Positions 1-11,900 of a stretch of DNA of 64,000 nt are shown piece after piece; the first letter of the stretch is position 1, and each line of letters begins with the position of its first letter. This DNA is from Halicephalobus mephisto (lineage: Eukaryota > Nematoda > Chromadorea > Rhabditida > Panagrolaimidae), in NCBI GenBank assembly GCA_009193035.1, contig SWDT01000089.1, forward strand, positions 1 through 64,000. Reading direction: 5' to 3'. The notes beneath the pieces are model-generated. The model had not been told where the DNA came from. It searched no databases and saw only the letters and a program-made list of their open reading frames with translations. The translations under genes and the position numbers were made by a program.

Positions 1-2674
1 AAACGGAAAAACTCTGCTCCAAAATTCCTTTATCCATTCGTAAATCTGGAACCAGGATTCCTTTCTTCTGTCACAGACCAGAAATGGACAAGAAAGAAGA
101 TCTTCAGGAATCTAAAAATCACATTATAAAAATCAAAAATAAATTTAGCACAAAATCCTCTCGAAGGGAATTTCAGGAACTACAGTAATCTAAGCAACAA
201 GTCCGGAAAACTACAATCGCTTTTTATAAAAATTTAATTTTTAAATAAAATTTTTTAAAATTCATTTTAAAATTTATTTAATTTAAATAAAATTCTTTTT
301 TTGAATAAATTCATTTTTTAAATAAAATTTATTTTTTTTAATAAAATTCTTTTTTAAATAGATTCATTTTTTAAATAAAATTAATTTTTTTGTAACTGAA
401 TTGATTTAATACTTCAAGTAAGTTTTAAAAAAGTTTGAAATCAATAAAAATAAAAAATTATTCTCATGCAGGTCATTTTTGACTTTTTCTAACTTAGTCT
501 ATTTAATATCCAAAATTACCTAATGTCATTTAAGTAGGAAAATTTAATTTTAAAGTTTTGATTTTTTAAAATTTAAATTTTTTTTAAAGTTTTAATTTTC
601 TTAAATTTTAATTTTTTTTAAAATTTAATTTTTTTTTAAATTTAAATCTTTTAAAAATTACAGTAACTTACGTTATGGACAGTTTTCTTCGTTGCCCAAG
701 GGGCATAAATACAAAAATTAAAAATATAAGCCATAGCGAACAACCAAAAACACATTTTTCTTTTTCGAAAAAATCCATGGTTGAACGGATGACAGACGGC
801 CATGTATTGGGACAGCGTCAGGAACACCACGATCCACACAGAAGCCCCCATCAGTGCATTTGCCTGAAAATATTTTTTATAATCACATTATTATGAAAAT
901 TAAAAATAATTATTTTTAGAAAATTCAAAAAAATTAAACTTTGGCAAAGTGTGAAAATCGCCAAAATTTAGTTTTTTGGAGAAAAATGAATAAATGCCAA
1001 AAGGTTTTTTTTGACAAAGTGTGAAAATCATTAAAATTAACTTTTTTTGGCGAAAAGCGAATGAATGCCAAATTTAACTTTTTTTGGCAAAAAGTGAATC
1101 AATGCCAAATTTAACTTTTTTTGGCAAAGTGTGAAAATCATTAAAATTAACTTTTTTTTGGCGAAAAGTGAATCAATGCCAAATATAACTTTTTTGGCAA
1201 AATGTGAATTAGTGCCAAAATTCAGTTTTTTTGGCGAAAAGTGAATGAATGCTAAATTTAACTTTTTTTGGCAAAGTATGAATTAATGCCAAAATTCAGT
1301 TTTTCTGGCAAAAAGCGAATGAATGCCAAATTTAACTTTTTTGGCAAAGTATGAAAATCATTAAAATTAACTTTTTTTTTGACGAAAAGTGAATGAATGC
1401 CAATTTCGATTTTTTAATAAAAGTGTTTCGAGACGAATTTCGAATTTTAAATATTGCTTTTAATTTTATTGAATTTTTTAGAAATTTTAATTATTTGAAG
1501 TTTGAAAAAATTGTTGAACTTTGATTATGGAATTTTCTGAATTGAGACGCCGAAATGGAATATGGATTTTTCGAGAAACGGATTTAATCTTTGAGACTTA
1601 CCAAAGGAAATCCAATGTGGGCGTAATAGAAGGCACTTGTCCGAGAACACAGCCGCCAATCCAGGAGCCAGAGGATCATTGGAATCACAGAAATGTGCGT
1701 CAGCTAAATGTGGATTAACATTAGTTTCATTTAAAGACCAAATGTTCTCTTAAAAACTATTTCTATAATAATCACAATTCCGACCAAATTACAAAAAACA
1801 GAAAAAATTATAAAAAAAATCAAAAAAATCAAAAAAATCGAAAAAATTTATTTAAAAAACTATAAAAAATCAAAAAAATTCATAAAATTTATTAAAAAAT
1901 TTAAAAAAAATCGAAAAAATTTATAAAATTTATTTAAAAAATTATAAAAAATAGAAAAAATTTATAAAAAATCAAAAAAATCGAAAAAATTTATTTAAAA
2001 AATTATAAAAAATCGAAAAAATTTTAGAAATTTATTAAAAAATTATAAAAAAATTTAAAAAAGTTTAAAAATTTATTAAAAAAATTATAAAAAAATTTAA
2101 AAAAGTTTAAAAATTTATTAAAAAAATTATAAAAAATCGAAAAAATTTTAGAAATTTATTAAAAAAATTATAAAAAATCGAAAAAATTTTAGAAATTTAT
2201 TTAAAAAATTATAAAAAAAATTTAAAAAAGCTTAAAAATTTACAAAAAAAAACTAAAAAATTTTATAAAATTTATTTTTAGAAAAGTTTTAAGTTTTTAT
2301 TTATTTTTGAAGTTTTTTTACTCAATTTTAAAATCTTATAAAATTGAATTATTCAAAAAATTGAATTTTATTCGATAAAATTAAAACTTTTCGAAACTCA
2401 CCAAATCCGTCATCGCCAGGAGAGTCAGATAAGTGTAAACAATGCTGTTTCTCCTCAACAACGGATGAGTCAAGGTGGCTACAGTAAGAATGTCCCCGAT
2501 GACTCCTACCGTAATGATAACAGGCGTTATGTAAGCGTAAGTGATTCTGTTCAATCTCGAAAGGGATTCTTGTTGTGAATTTGAAGAAATTTCAGAAAGG
2601 TTCAAAAATACTTCTGGTTGAAGCAGATCCGTTCCAATTTGAAGTTTTTGAATAAATTCACACATCGAAGTCAT
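1..2674 (-). CDS. Rhodopsin-family neuropeptide-like GPCR, 3' end outside the window
   Basis: Exons read on the minus strand: 2402-2674 (start ATG, N-terminus, TM1 and TM2), 1602-1703 (TM2 end/ECL1), 672-863 (TM3-TM4), and 1-45, running off the edge (start of TM5, IYEWIKEFW). The first three junctions keep phase 0 with GTGAGT or GTAAGT donors and TTTAG/TTTCAG acceptors; the acceptor of the last exon (TTCCAG at 46-48) is less certain and a small exon between could be missed. Seen: LLAMTDL in TM2, AHIGFPLAN before TM3, and SQYMAVCHPF where class A receptors have DRY...P. TM1 carries GD instead of the usual GN. The layout resembles FMRFamide/neuropeptide receptors of nematodes; ligand and subfamily cannot be named. 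It lies 317 bp behind the PPM1L-like gene on the same strand, so a downstream operon position is possible but unproven. Confidence 0.8.
950..1420. repeat. Degenerate tandem repeat in GPCR intron 2
   Basis: About eight imperfect units built on GGCAAAGTGTGAA / GAATGAATGCCAAATTTAAC, 45-75 bp each. The same theme (GCCAAA...AATTTCACATTTCG) recurs in opposite orientation at 58650-58930. Confidence 0.75.
1760..2390. repeat. A/T low-complexity intron 1 of the GPCR
   Basis: Runs of AAAAATT/TTTATAAAAAATCG with ill-defined short periodicity. No coding or RNA signal was seen. Confidence 0.7.
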
Positions 2675-2991
2675 TTTTAAAAATTTTCAAAAAAAATTCC
2701 CAAAAATTTTTATTTTTTAAATTTCCAAAAATTTTCCAAAAAAAATTTTTATTTTTTAAATTTTCGAAGATTTAAAAAAATTTTTATTTTTTAAATTCCC
2801 AAAAATTTTTAAATTTTCGAAGATTTAAAAAAAATTTTATTTTTTAAATTTTCAAAAATTTCCCAAAAAAAACTTTTATTTTTTAAATTTTCTTATTTTC
2901 GAAGATTTTTTTAAATATTTTTATTTTTGGAAATTTTCAAAAATTTTTTAATTTTCGGAAAATTTTTAGATTTTTTTGAAAATTTTTGAAA
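2675..2991. other. Intergenic spacer between PPM1L-like stop and GPCR start
   Basis: 317 bp of T-rich low-complexity DNA (TTTTTAAATTTTCGAAGA units). No clear separate promoter was seen. The short distance on one strand would fit a nematode operon, although operonic spacers are usually nearer 100 bp. Confidence 0.5.
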
Positions 2992-5900
2992 TTATAAAAC
3001 AAGTTTTACGACGAGGACTGAGACATTGTCGTCGGTTCCTCTGTCCAGGGCTTCAGAAACCAAGGCAGAAGATAAACATGACCATTTTGAAGATCCTTTA
3101 GATTTTAAAAATTGATTTGCAAAATTCACTGCTTCTTGATTTTCAAAAACGTCGAAAAAACCGTCTGAAGCAACGATTAAATAACGGAGGGGATTCTGAG
3201 CCAAATCGACTCTGGTTATAGCTGGATGAGCTGTGATGACGTCGTCGTGTTTCAGAGAGTTGTCTCCAAAAGCCCTAAAAATACTATTTTAGAAAATCGG
3301 AATTATTGCAGAAATGTCTAGACACGAATTCCAGAAAATTCTAATTTTAGGATTTCGTTCTAGAAGTTTTTAAAAAATTCTAAAAAACACAAAATTATCG
3401 AAGAATCTAAAAATTACTGTAGAATCTTAAAAAATTTCGAAATTTATGAGATTCAGAAGGTCTGGATGAGATTTTAAGGAGTTTCGGAATCTTTAGTTGA
3501 AATTCTGGAAGTTTTAAAAAAATTCGAAAAACATAAAATTACCAAAAAATTTCAAAATTACTGTAGAATCTCAAAAAATTGAAGAAATTTATGGAATTCA
3601 GAAGATCTGGATGAAACTTTAAGGAGTTTCGGAATTTTTAGTTGGAATTCTGGAAATTTTTAGAGAATTCTAGAAAATTTAAAAAACACAAAATTATCGA
3701 AAAATCTAAAAATTACTGTAGAATCTCAAAAAATTGAAGAAATTTATGGAATTCAGAAGATCTGGATGAAACTTTAAGGAGTTTCGGAATTTTTAGTTGA
3801 AATTCTGGAAATTTTTAAAAAATTCTAAAAACATAAAATTATCAAAAAATTTAAAAATTACTGTAGAATCTTAAAAAATTTCGAAATTTATGAGATTCAG
3901 AAGGTCTGGATGAGATTTTAAGGAGTTTCGGAATTTTTAATTGAAATTCTGGAAATTTTTAAAAAATTCTAAAAAATTCAAAAAACACAAAATTATCGAA
4001 GAATCTAAAAATTACTGTAGAATCTTAAAAAATTTCGAAATTTATGGAATTCAGAAGATCTGGATGAAACTTTAAGGAGTTTCGGAATTTTTAGTTGAAA
4101 TTCTGGAAATTTTTAAAAAATTCTAAAAAATTCAAAAAACACAAAATTATCGAAGAATCTAAAAATTACTGTAGAATCTTAAAAAATTTCGAAATTTATG
4201 GAATTCAGAAGGTCTGGATGAGATTTTAAGGAGTTTCGGAATTTTTAGTTGAAATTCTGGAAATTTTTAAAAAATTCTAAAAACATAAAATTATCAAAAA
4301 ATTTAACAATTACTGTAGAATTTTCAAAAGTTAAAGAAATTTATAAAAAATGTAAAATCAAAATTTCAAAAAGTTGAAAATTTAAAATCAAAATTTATAG
4401 AAAAATTTAATTTTTTTCAAATTTAAAATTTTCGTGAAAAGACAAAAATCACTTGAAAATATTTTTGGAAAAGCTTAGCACTTGAAAAATCGTTTTATTC
4501 TGGGTTTTATGGAATCTAGAGATACCCCCAGGGCTCTTGAGCTTGTGACTTCTGAAAAGTCATCAAAAAGGAGGAGTCGAATCTGTAAAAACGTCTTGAA
4601 AGAAAGCTCATCAAGCTTAGCTTTCCGACAGCTTAAAGGCTCAAGAATGAAGAGCAGACTTCGAAAAAATAAGGAGATTGGGATAATTTTATTTTCCGAA
4701 TGAGTGAATTTGGCAATCAGTATTTTTTGTTTTAACAAATCGAGATTCAAAAACAATCAAAACGGAAATTTAAATTGACCGATGTAAAAATAGGCAGTTA
4801 CACGGGCAATAACGACTTTAATCAATAAGCAAACTTTGGCGAAAATTTTTTTGCAAAAAAATTGAAATTTAAAAAATCAACGACTAAAATAACAATTAGA
4901 AACTCATTCGTGTCAGGACCAGTACTTGATAGATTCTGAAAAGAAAAAAAAAAGATATCGATCCTGATACGAATGATTGTTAAGGATCGAAAAATAAAGT
5001 AATAATTTTTAAATATTATTCGTGATGGGACCAGTACTTAATAAATAAATTCTGAAAAGGAAAAAGAAATATATCGGTCCTGACACGAATAATTGTTAAG
5101 GATCAGGAACTAAAATAATAATTTTAAAAATCATTCGTGTCAGGACCAGTACTTGAAATGTGTTTTGGAAAAAAGAAAAAAAAATTTTTGAATAAAAACA
5201 TTTTTTTCGAAAATAATACTCAAATACGACTAGACCAACGGTTGAAAGACGGACTAAGTATCATTCGTGTCGGGACCATCACATCAAATCTGTCTTCAGA
5301 AAATTCCCAAATAACCAAACATTAATCTCACCACGAATAAATTCTAAAAAGCAGTAACGGAACTATTTAAAAGACAAAAATCAAACATCATTCGTGTCAG
5401 GATTATTATTTAATTTTTTTAAATTTTTTCAGAAAAATATTATTTTTAAAACAAAAAAAAATTATTAAAATGAATAAAACAAAATATTTTTTTGTGACAG
5501 GATTATTATTTAATTTTTTAAAACTTTTTCAGAGAAATATTATTTTTAAAACGAAAAAAATTATTAAAATGAATAAAATATTTTTTTCGTGTCAGGATTA
5601 TTTTTAAATTTTTTTAAAACTTTTTCAGAGAAATATTATTTTTAAAACAAAAAAAATTATTAAAATAAATAAAATATTTTTTTCGTGTCGGGATTATTTT
5701 TTAATTTTTTTCAAACTTTTTCAGAAAAATATTATTTTTAAAACAAAAAAAAATTATTAAAATAAAATATTTTTTTCGTGTCAGGATTATTATTTAATTT
5801 TTTTAAACTTTTTCGGAAAAATATTATTTTTAAAACGAAAAAAAATTATTAAAATTAATAAAGTATTTTTTTCGTGTCGGGATTATTTTTTAATTTTTTT

Positions 5901-8900
5901 CAAACTTTTTCAGAGAAATATTATTTTTAAAACAAAAAAAATTATTAAAATAAATAAAATAAAATATTTTTTCATGTCAGGATTATTATTTAATTTTTTA
6001 AAACTTTTTCAGAGAAATATTATTTTTAAAACAAAAAATCTTTCATTCGTTTCCGGACATGAATTTCGTTTTTGTCTCTTGAACCCAAAACCTGAAAATA
6101 AATAGACTTCCTTGGCCGAGTAAATAATCCAGAAAGTTCCATACCATATTACGTGACAAAATGAACAAAACCAAAAACATAGTTCAAAAACGGCATTTTA
6201 TCTTGTTTAGTCTTGTTTGACGAAAAACGGCTCAAGAGCCCGATAATCAAATCTTCACTTCGATTTCTGCACTCGAGCACCAATGTCCCACTTTGGAACA
6301 TTCACAAAAAACATGAAAGATAACCAAATTAAAAATTTAAAAAATTTTTTTAATCTCAAAGAAAATTAAAATTTTAAAGAATTTCAAAAAAATTAGAATT
6401 TAAAATTTTAAAATTTTAAAGAATTTCAAAAAAGTTAAAATTTTAAATTTTTCTTTAAATTAAAATATTTTAAAAAAGTTTAAAAATAATTAAATATAAA
6501 AATTTCAAAAAAAATTAAAGAAACTTTTTAAATTTAAATTTTAAAGAATTTCAAAAATATTAAATAAAAAATTTTTAAAATTTAAATAAAAATTTTTTTT
6601 AAAATTTAAATTTTAAAGAATTTTGAAAATATTAAATAAAAAATTTCTAAAATTTAAATAAAAATTTTTTTTAAAATTTAAATTTTAAAGAAATTCGAAA
6701 ATATTAAATATAAAAATTTTTAAAATTTAAATTTAAAAAATTTTGAAAAATTAAAAAACCCCGGTTTATAATTATTAAAGAATTATTTTAATGAAGAAAA
6801 AAATCTCAGAAGTTCGTTAAAATCCGAGATAAAAATAACCTTAAAAATGGCGGATTCTCGAGACGAAAGACAGAGGTTATTTCAATTAAACTAATTTCGA
6901 AAAAAAAAGATTATTTCAAAAAATTAAAATGGAAATTTTCAAAAAAAAATTTTTTAAATTCCAAATTTTCAAAATAATTTGAAATTAATTTTTTTTTAAA
7001 ATAATCGTAAAAATTTTTAAATTTATTTTTATTAAAAATTAAAAATAAATTTCTTAAAAAAAATAAATTTAAAAAAAAATTATTTTTTTTAGAAATTTTA
7101 AATTTATATAAAAAAATTATTTTTTTTTTAAATTTCGAAATTTTTTATTTTATTTTAAAAATTTCTGAGATTTTTGAAAATCCAAAAAATTTTTATATTT
7201 TAGAAAATTTCGGAATTTTGTATTATATTTTTTAAGATTCTAAAACCTTCCAAAAAATCCGAATCTTGTTTCGAATTTCATACTACGGATGTGCCGCCGA
7301 AACCGCTTAAATCTCGTGTTAGATTACTCAAATTTCATGAAACTTAAAAAACAAAAATTCTAACGTCGGATTACCTTAATAAAATTAAAAAATTTTCCGT
7401 TCGAGACCCATCTAATGATTTTTATTTTTTTTTTAATTTTAAAAATTTTAATTTTTTATTTTTTAAAATTTAATTTTTTATTTTTTTTAATAAATTCTAA
7501 AATTTTTTTATTTTTTTTATAAATTTAAAAATTTTCTATTTTTTTAAAATTTAGTTTTTAATTATTTTTAATTTTATGAATTTTTATTTTTTTTTATAAA
7601 TTTAAAAATTTCTATTTTTTTAAATTTTTAATGTTTGAAAAAAATTAAATTGAATAAGATTCTCGAACGGAAAATTTTCATTTTGCAGAATTCGCCAAAA
7701 GTAATTATAAATTAATTTTTTTAATTTAATTTTGACGAAAAATGATGTGATTTAAACTTACCTCGAAACAGCCAAAACTCCCTGAACTCTGTCGACGCCG
7801 TATTTCTCGACGTAGCCTCCGGCGTTTTCTATCCTTCGTCTTTCAGATTCCTAAAAATTAAAAATAAAAACTTAAATTTAAATTAAAATAAGATAAAAAA
7901 ATAAAAATTAAATTATCAAAAATAAAAAAAATAATTTAAAATAAAAATTTTAAAAATAATTTTAAATAAAAATAAAAATAATAATTTTGAATAAAAATAA
8001 AAATAATACTTTAAATAAAAAGTAAAAAATAATTTTAAATAAAAATTAAAAAAATGATTTTGAATAAAAATAAAAAAAAAACATAATTTTAAATCAAAAT
8101 TTAAAAAATAGTTTTAAATCAAAATTTAAAAAATAATTTAAATAAAAAGTAAAAAATAATTTTAAATAAAAATAAAAAAAAATAATTTTGAATAAAAATA
8201 AAAAAAAATAATTTAAATAAAAATAAATCTTGCAAAGTCGATTTTAAGGAAGACCACCAGGAGTCTATTTTGCCAGATTAGAGCTTATTCGAATGAGGAA
8301 GAATCCAGGAAAAACGAGCGAAAGGAATTAACGACAACATGGACAGGAATCCCCTTGGAACCGCCACTTTCCAAAATGCAACGGAATTAAAGTTTTGCAA
8401 CAGGAAATCTAGTCAAAGTTTAATTATCATACTATTATAAAAATTAGAAATAAGAATTTTATGAAATTTTTCAAATTCAAAGATATCTGTTTTTTTATTT
8501 TTCAAAATTAAAAATTTATTCAAAAATGGTCCTGAGAAGAAATTTATGAAATTTTTAAATTAAAAACTTTAAAGATATTTATTCTAAATTTATATTATTT
8601 TTCAAAATTAAAAATTTATTCAAAAATGGTCCTGAGAAGAAATTTGAAAATTTTTAAATTCATAATTACTCAAAAATGGTCCCGAAAAGAAATTTGAAAA
8701 TTTTTGAATCTTTTTAAATTAAAAACTTTAAAGATATTTATTTTGAAATTATATTATTTTTCAAAATTAAAAATCTATTCAAAAATGGTCCTGAGAAGAA
8801 AATTTATGAATTTTTGAATTTTTTTAAATTGAAAATTTTTAAATTCTTCGATTTTTAAAATTTTATAATTTTTTTACAGAATGATGAATTTTAAAAAATA

Positions 8901-11900
8901 ATGAAATTGATAAAATTGCAACTGGTCAAGACTGTTTTTATTGATTAAAAAACAATAGTCCATTTTTCTAAATAAATTTTTTTTCAAATATCTTCGAAAA
9001 AAACCATTTCCGAAATCTTAAAAAATAAAACTGTATTGTTTAATTCGAAAAAAGTAATCCAAAATCAGAAAATTTAGAATTATTAGGAAAACAGAATTCG
9101 AAATTAAAAAGAAAAGTAATTTTTTGTGTGTAAACAAAGCAGAAATTAGTTTTTGCAAAAGATAAACGAAAGATTCCTCTTCTGCTGGTCTTCGAGGGTA
9201 ATCCAAGTCCGGGATTAGGTTATTATGTATATTCTGCCGAGGATTTGAGTAGAACCAAACTATATATTAAAAATTTCAGAATGAATTCCGAAATACGAAC
9301 TTCAAAGTTCATATATGAAAGTTACAATTTTGAAAATTTTATAACTTTTATAACTTCTTCTTTCGAACTATTTATAAAGTAAACATTATGTCGAAAGTTT
9401 GAAAACTTCTAATTAAATCACTAATTGTTAAGTTAAGGATCAGATTTAGAAAAAACTAATTTGATATATATAGTAAGACTAAAGATTCCTCTCCTACTGG
9501 TCTTCGAGGGTAATCCAAGTCCGGGATTGGACTATCATAATTACTTTGCCGAGGAAGTAAGTAGAGCCAAACTATATATTAAGAAATTTCGAATAAACTC
9601 CAGAATCCGAACTTCAAAGTTCATATATGAAAGTTACAATTTTGAAAATCTTATAACTTTTACTTTTGGTCTTTCTCAAGTCTCTATGAAGTAAATATGA
9701 AATCAGAACTCCTAAAGGTCTTCATTGAATGCTTATCTGCCGGGTCTAAGATAGATTCAGAGATATCAAATACAATATATACTATAACTATAGAATATAA
9801 CTCTTACGATTCCGAAACTCTCAGAATTGCTTTTTTTAAGTATTTACATAGTATAATTAAAATTTCTACTTCTTAAACATATGATTAACTACATATTTGT
9901 CAAATCTAGAATGCATTTAAAGACAGAAAATACGATATATACTATAACTATAAGTATATACTTTTTTTACGGTTTCACAACTCTCAGAATTGCTTTTTTT
10001 AAGTATTTACATAGTATAATTAAAATTTCTACTTCTTAAACATATGATTAACTACATATTTGTCAAATCTAGAATGCATTTAAAGATATCAAATACGATA
10101 TATACTATAACTATAAAGTATAACTTTTACGGTTTCACAACTCTCAGAATTGCTTTTTTTAAGTATTTACATAGTATAATTAAAATTTCTACTTCTTAAA
10201 CATATGATTAACTACATATTTGTCAAATCTAGAATGCATTTAAAGACAGAAAATACGATATATACTATAACTATAAAGTATAACTTTTACGATTTCACAA
10301 CTCTCAGAATTGCTTTTTTTAAATATTTACACAGCATAATTAAAATTTCTACTTCTTAAACATATGATTAACTACATATTTGTCAAATCTAGAATGCATT
10401 TAAAGATATCAAATACGATATGTAAGAATTTGATGAAATTTAAAAAATCTTACATCACTGGGTTTGTGGTCTTTCGAAAGCACAAGGGCGTTTCCGGAGA
10501 GGTCACAAGCAACGGCTCTGGAATCTCCCACGTTGACTACGGTAAGAAACCTGTTTTGTTCGAGGATAGCAGAAATCAAAGTGGAACCTGTCGTGGAAGT
10601 TTTCCTTTGATGAAGTCTAGCGATTTCGTCATCGATTCTATGGACTTCTGTCACAATTGCCTGAAGGAATTTCAACCAATCAAAAATATACCGTAATCCT
10701 TACTTCTTTGACAGCTTGGAAAGCATCATCCAGAGCTTCAGAAGTACTTAATTTTCGTGTCGAGACTCCGTACAGTAGCCGTCTTCTGATACTTATTGAA
10801 AAATGTTCTTCCAAAAATTCAGAAACAAACTGAAAAATATTTTTTAAAAATCTTTGAAATTTTCAGAAGCAATTTTTTTAGAGATTTCTAAAGTCTAAAA
10901 ATTCAAATTTTCAAAATTATTTAAAATTATGAATTTAGGAAATTTTTCGAGAATTTTAAATTTTTTAAATAATATACAGTATAACTTGGATATAAGGTAC
11001 CCCGTTATAACATATCTCACGTTATAGCATGCGGTGTGAAGGAGTTTGGTTAGTCTGCCTTCAAATTCACCCCGGATATAACATATCCTTCCTTATAAGA
11101 TAAGCTTTGCCCGGTCTCAAAAGGGTATCTTATATTCAAGTTCGACTGTACAGTAGAACTTGGATATAAGATACCCTTGCTATAACATATCTCTGGTTAT
11201 AGCATACGGTGTGAAGGAGTTTGGTTAGTCTACCTTCAAATTTACCCTGGATATAATTATCCTTTCTTATAACACGCGCTTTGCCTGGTCTCAAGAGAAT
11301 ATCTTATATTCAAGTTCGACTGTACAGTAGAATTTGGATATAAGATACCCCGACTATAAGATATCTCACATTATAGCATACGATCTGAGTGAGTGAGTTT
11401 GGTTAGTTTGCCTTCAAATTTACCCCGCTATAATATATCCTTTGTTATAACATACGTTTTACCCGGTCCCAAGGGGATATCTTATATCCAAGTTTGACTG
11501 TACAATAAAATTTGGATATAAGATACTCTCATTATAAAATATTTCACGTTATAGCATACGGTGTGAGTGAGTTTGGTTAGTCTGCCTTCAAATTTACCCC
11601 TGTTATAATATATCCTTTGTTAAAGATAAGCTTTGCCTGGTCTCAAGGGGGTACCTTATATCCAAGTTCTACTGTATATTGAAAACTTACATGTCCTCCA
11701 TGTCCGTCGAAAATGCTGAAAATAGAGAGATTCTGATTCGTGGGATCGTGCATGTAGTGCATTCTGTCTTCCATGTAGTTTCTTTTTCCTTGATTTGCAA
11801 AAAAACTAAAATTTTTATGTTTCAATTGCCAACTTTTGTTACTTCTTTTTTCTAAATCCTTAAATCCCATTTGAATAAATTGAGGAGCTTTGAAATGAAG

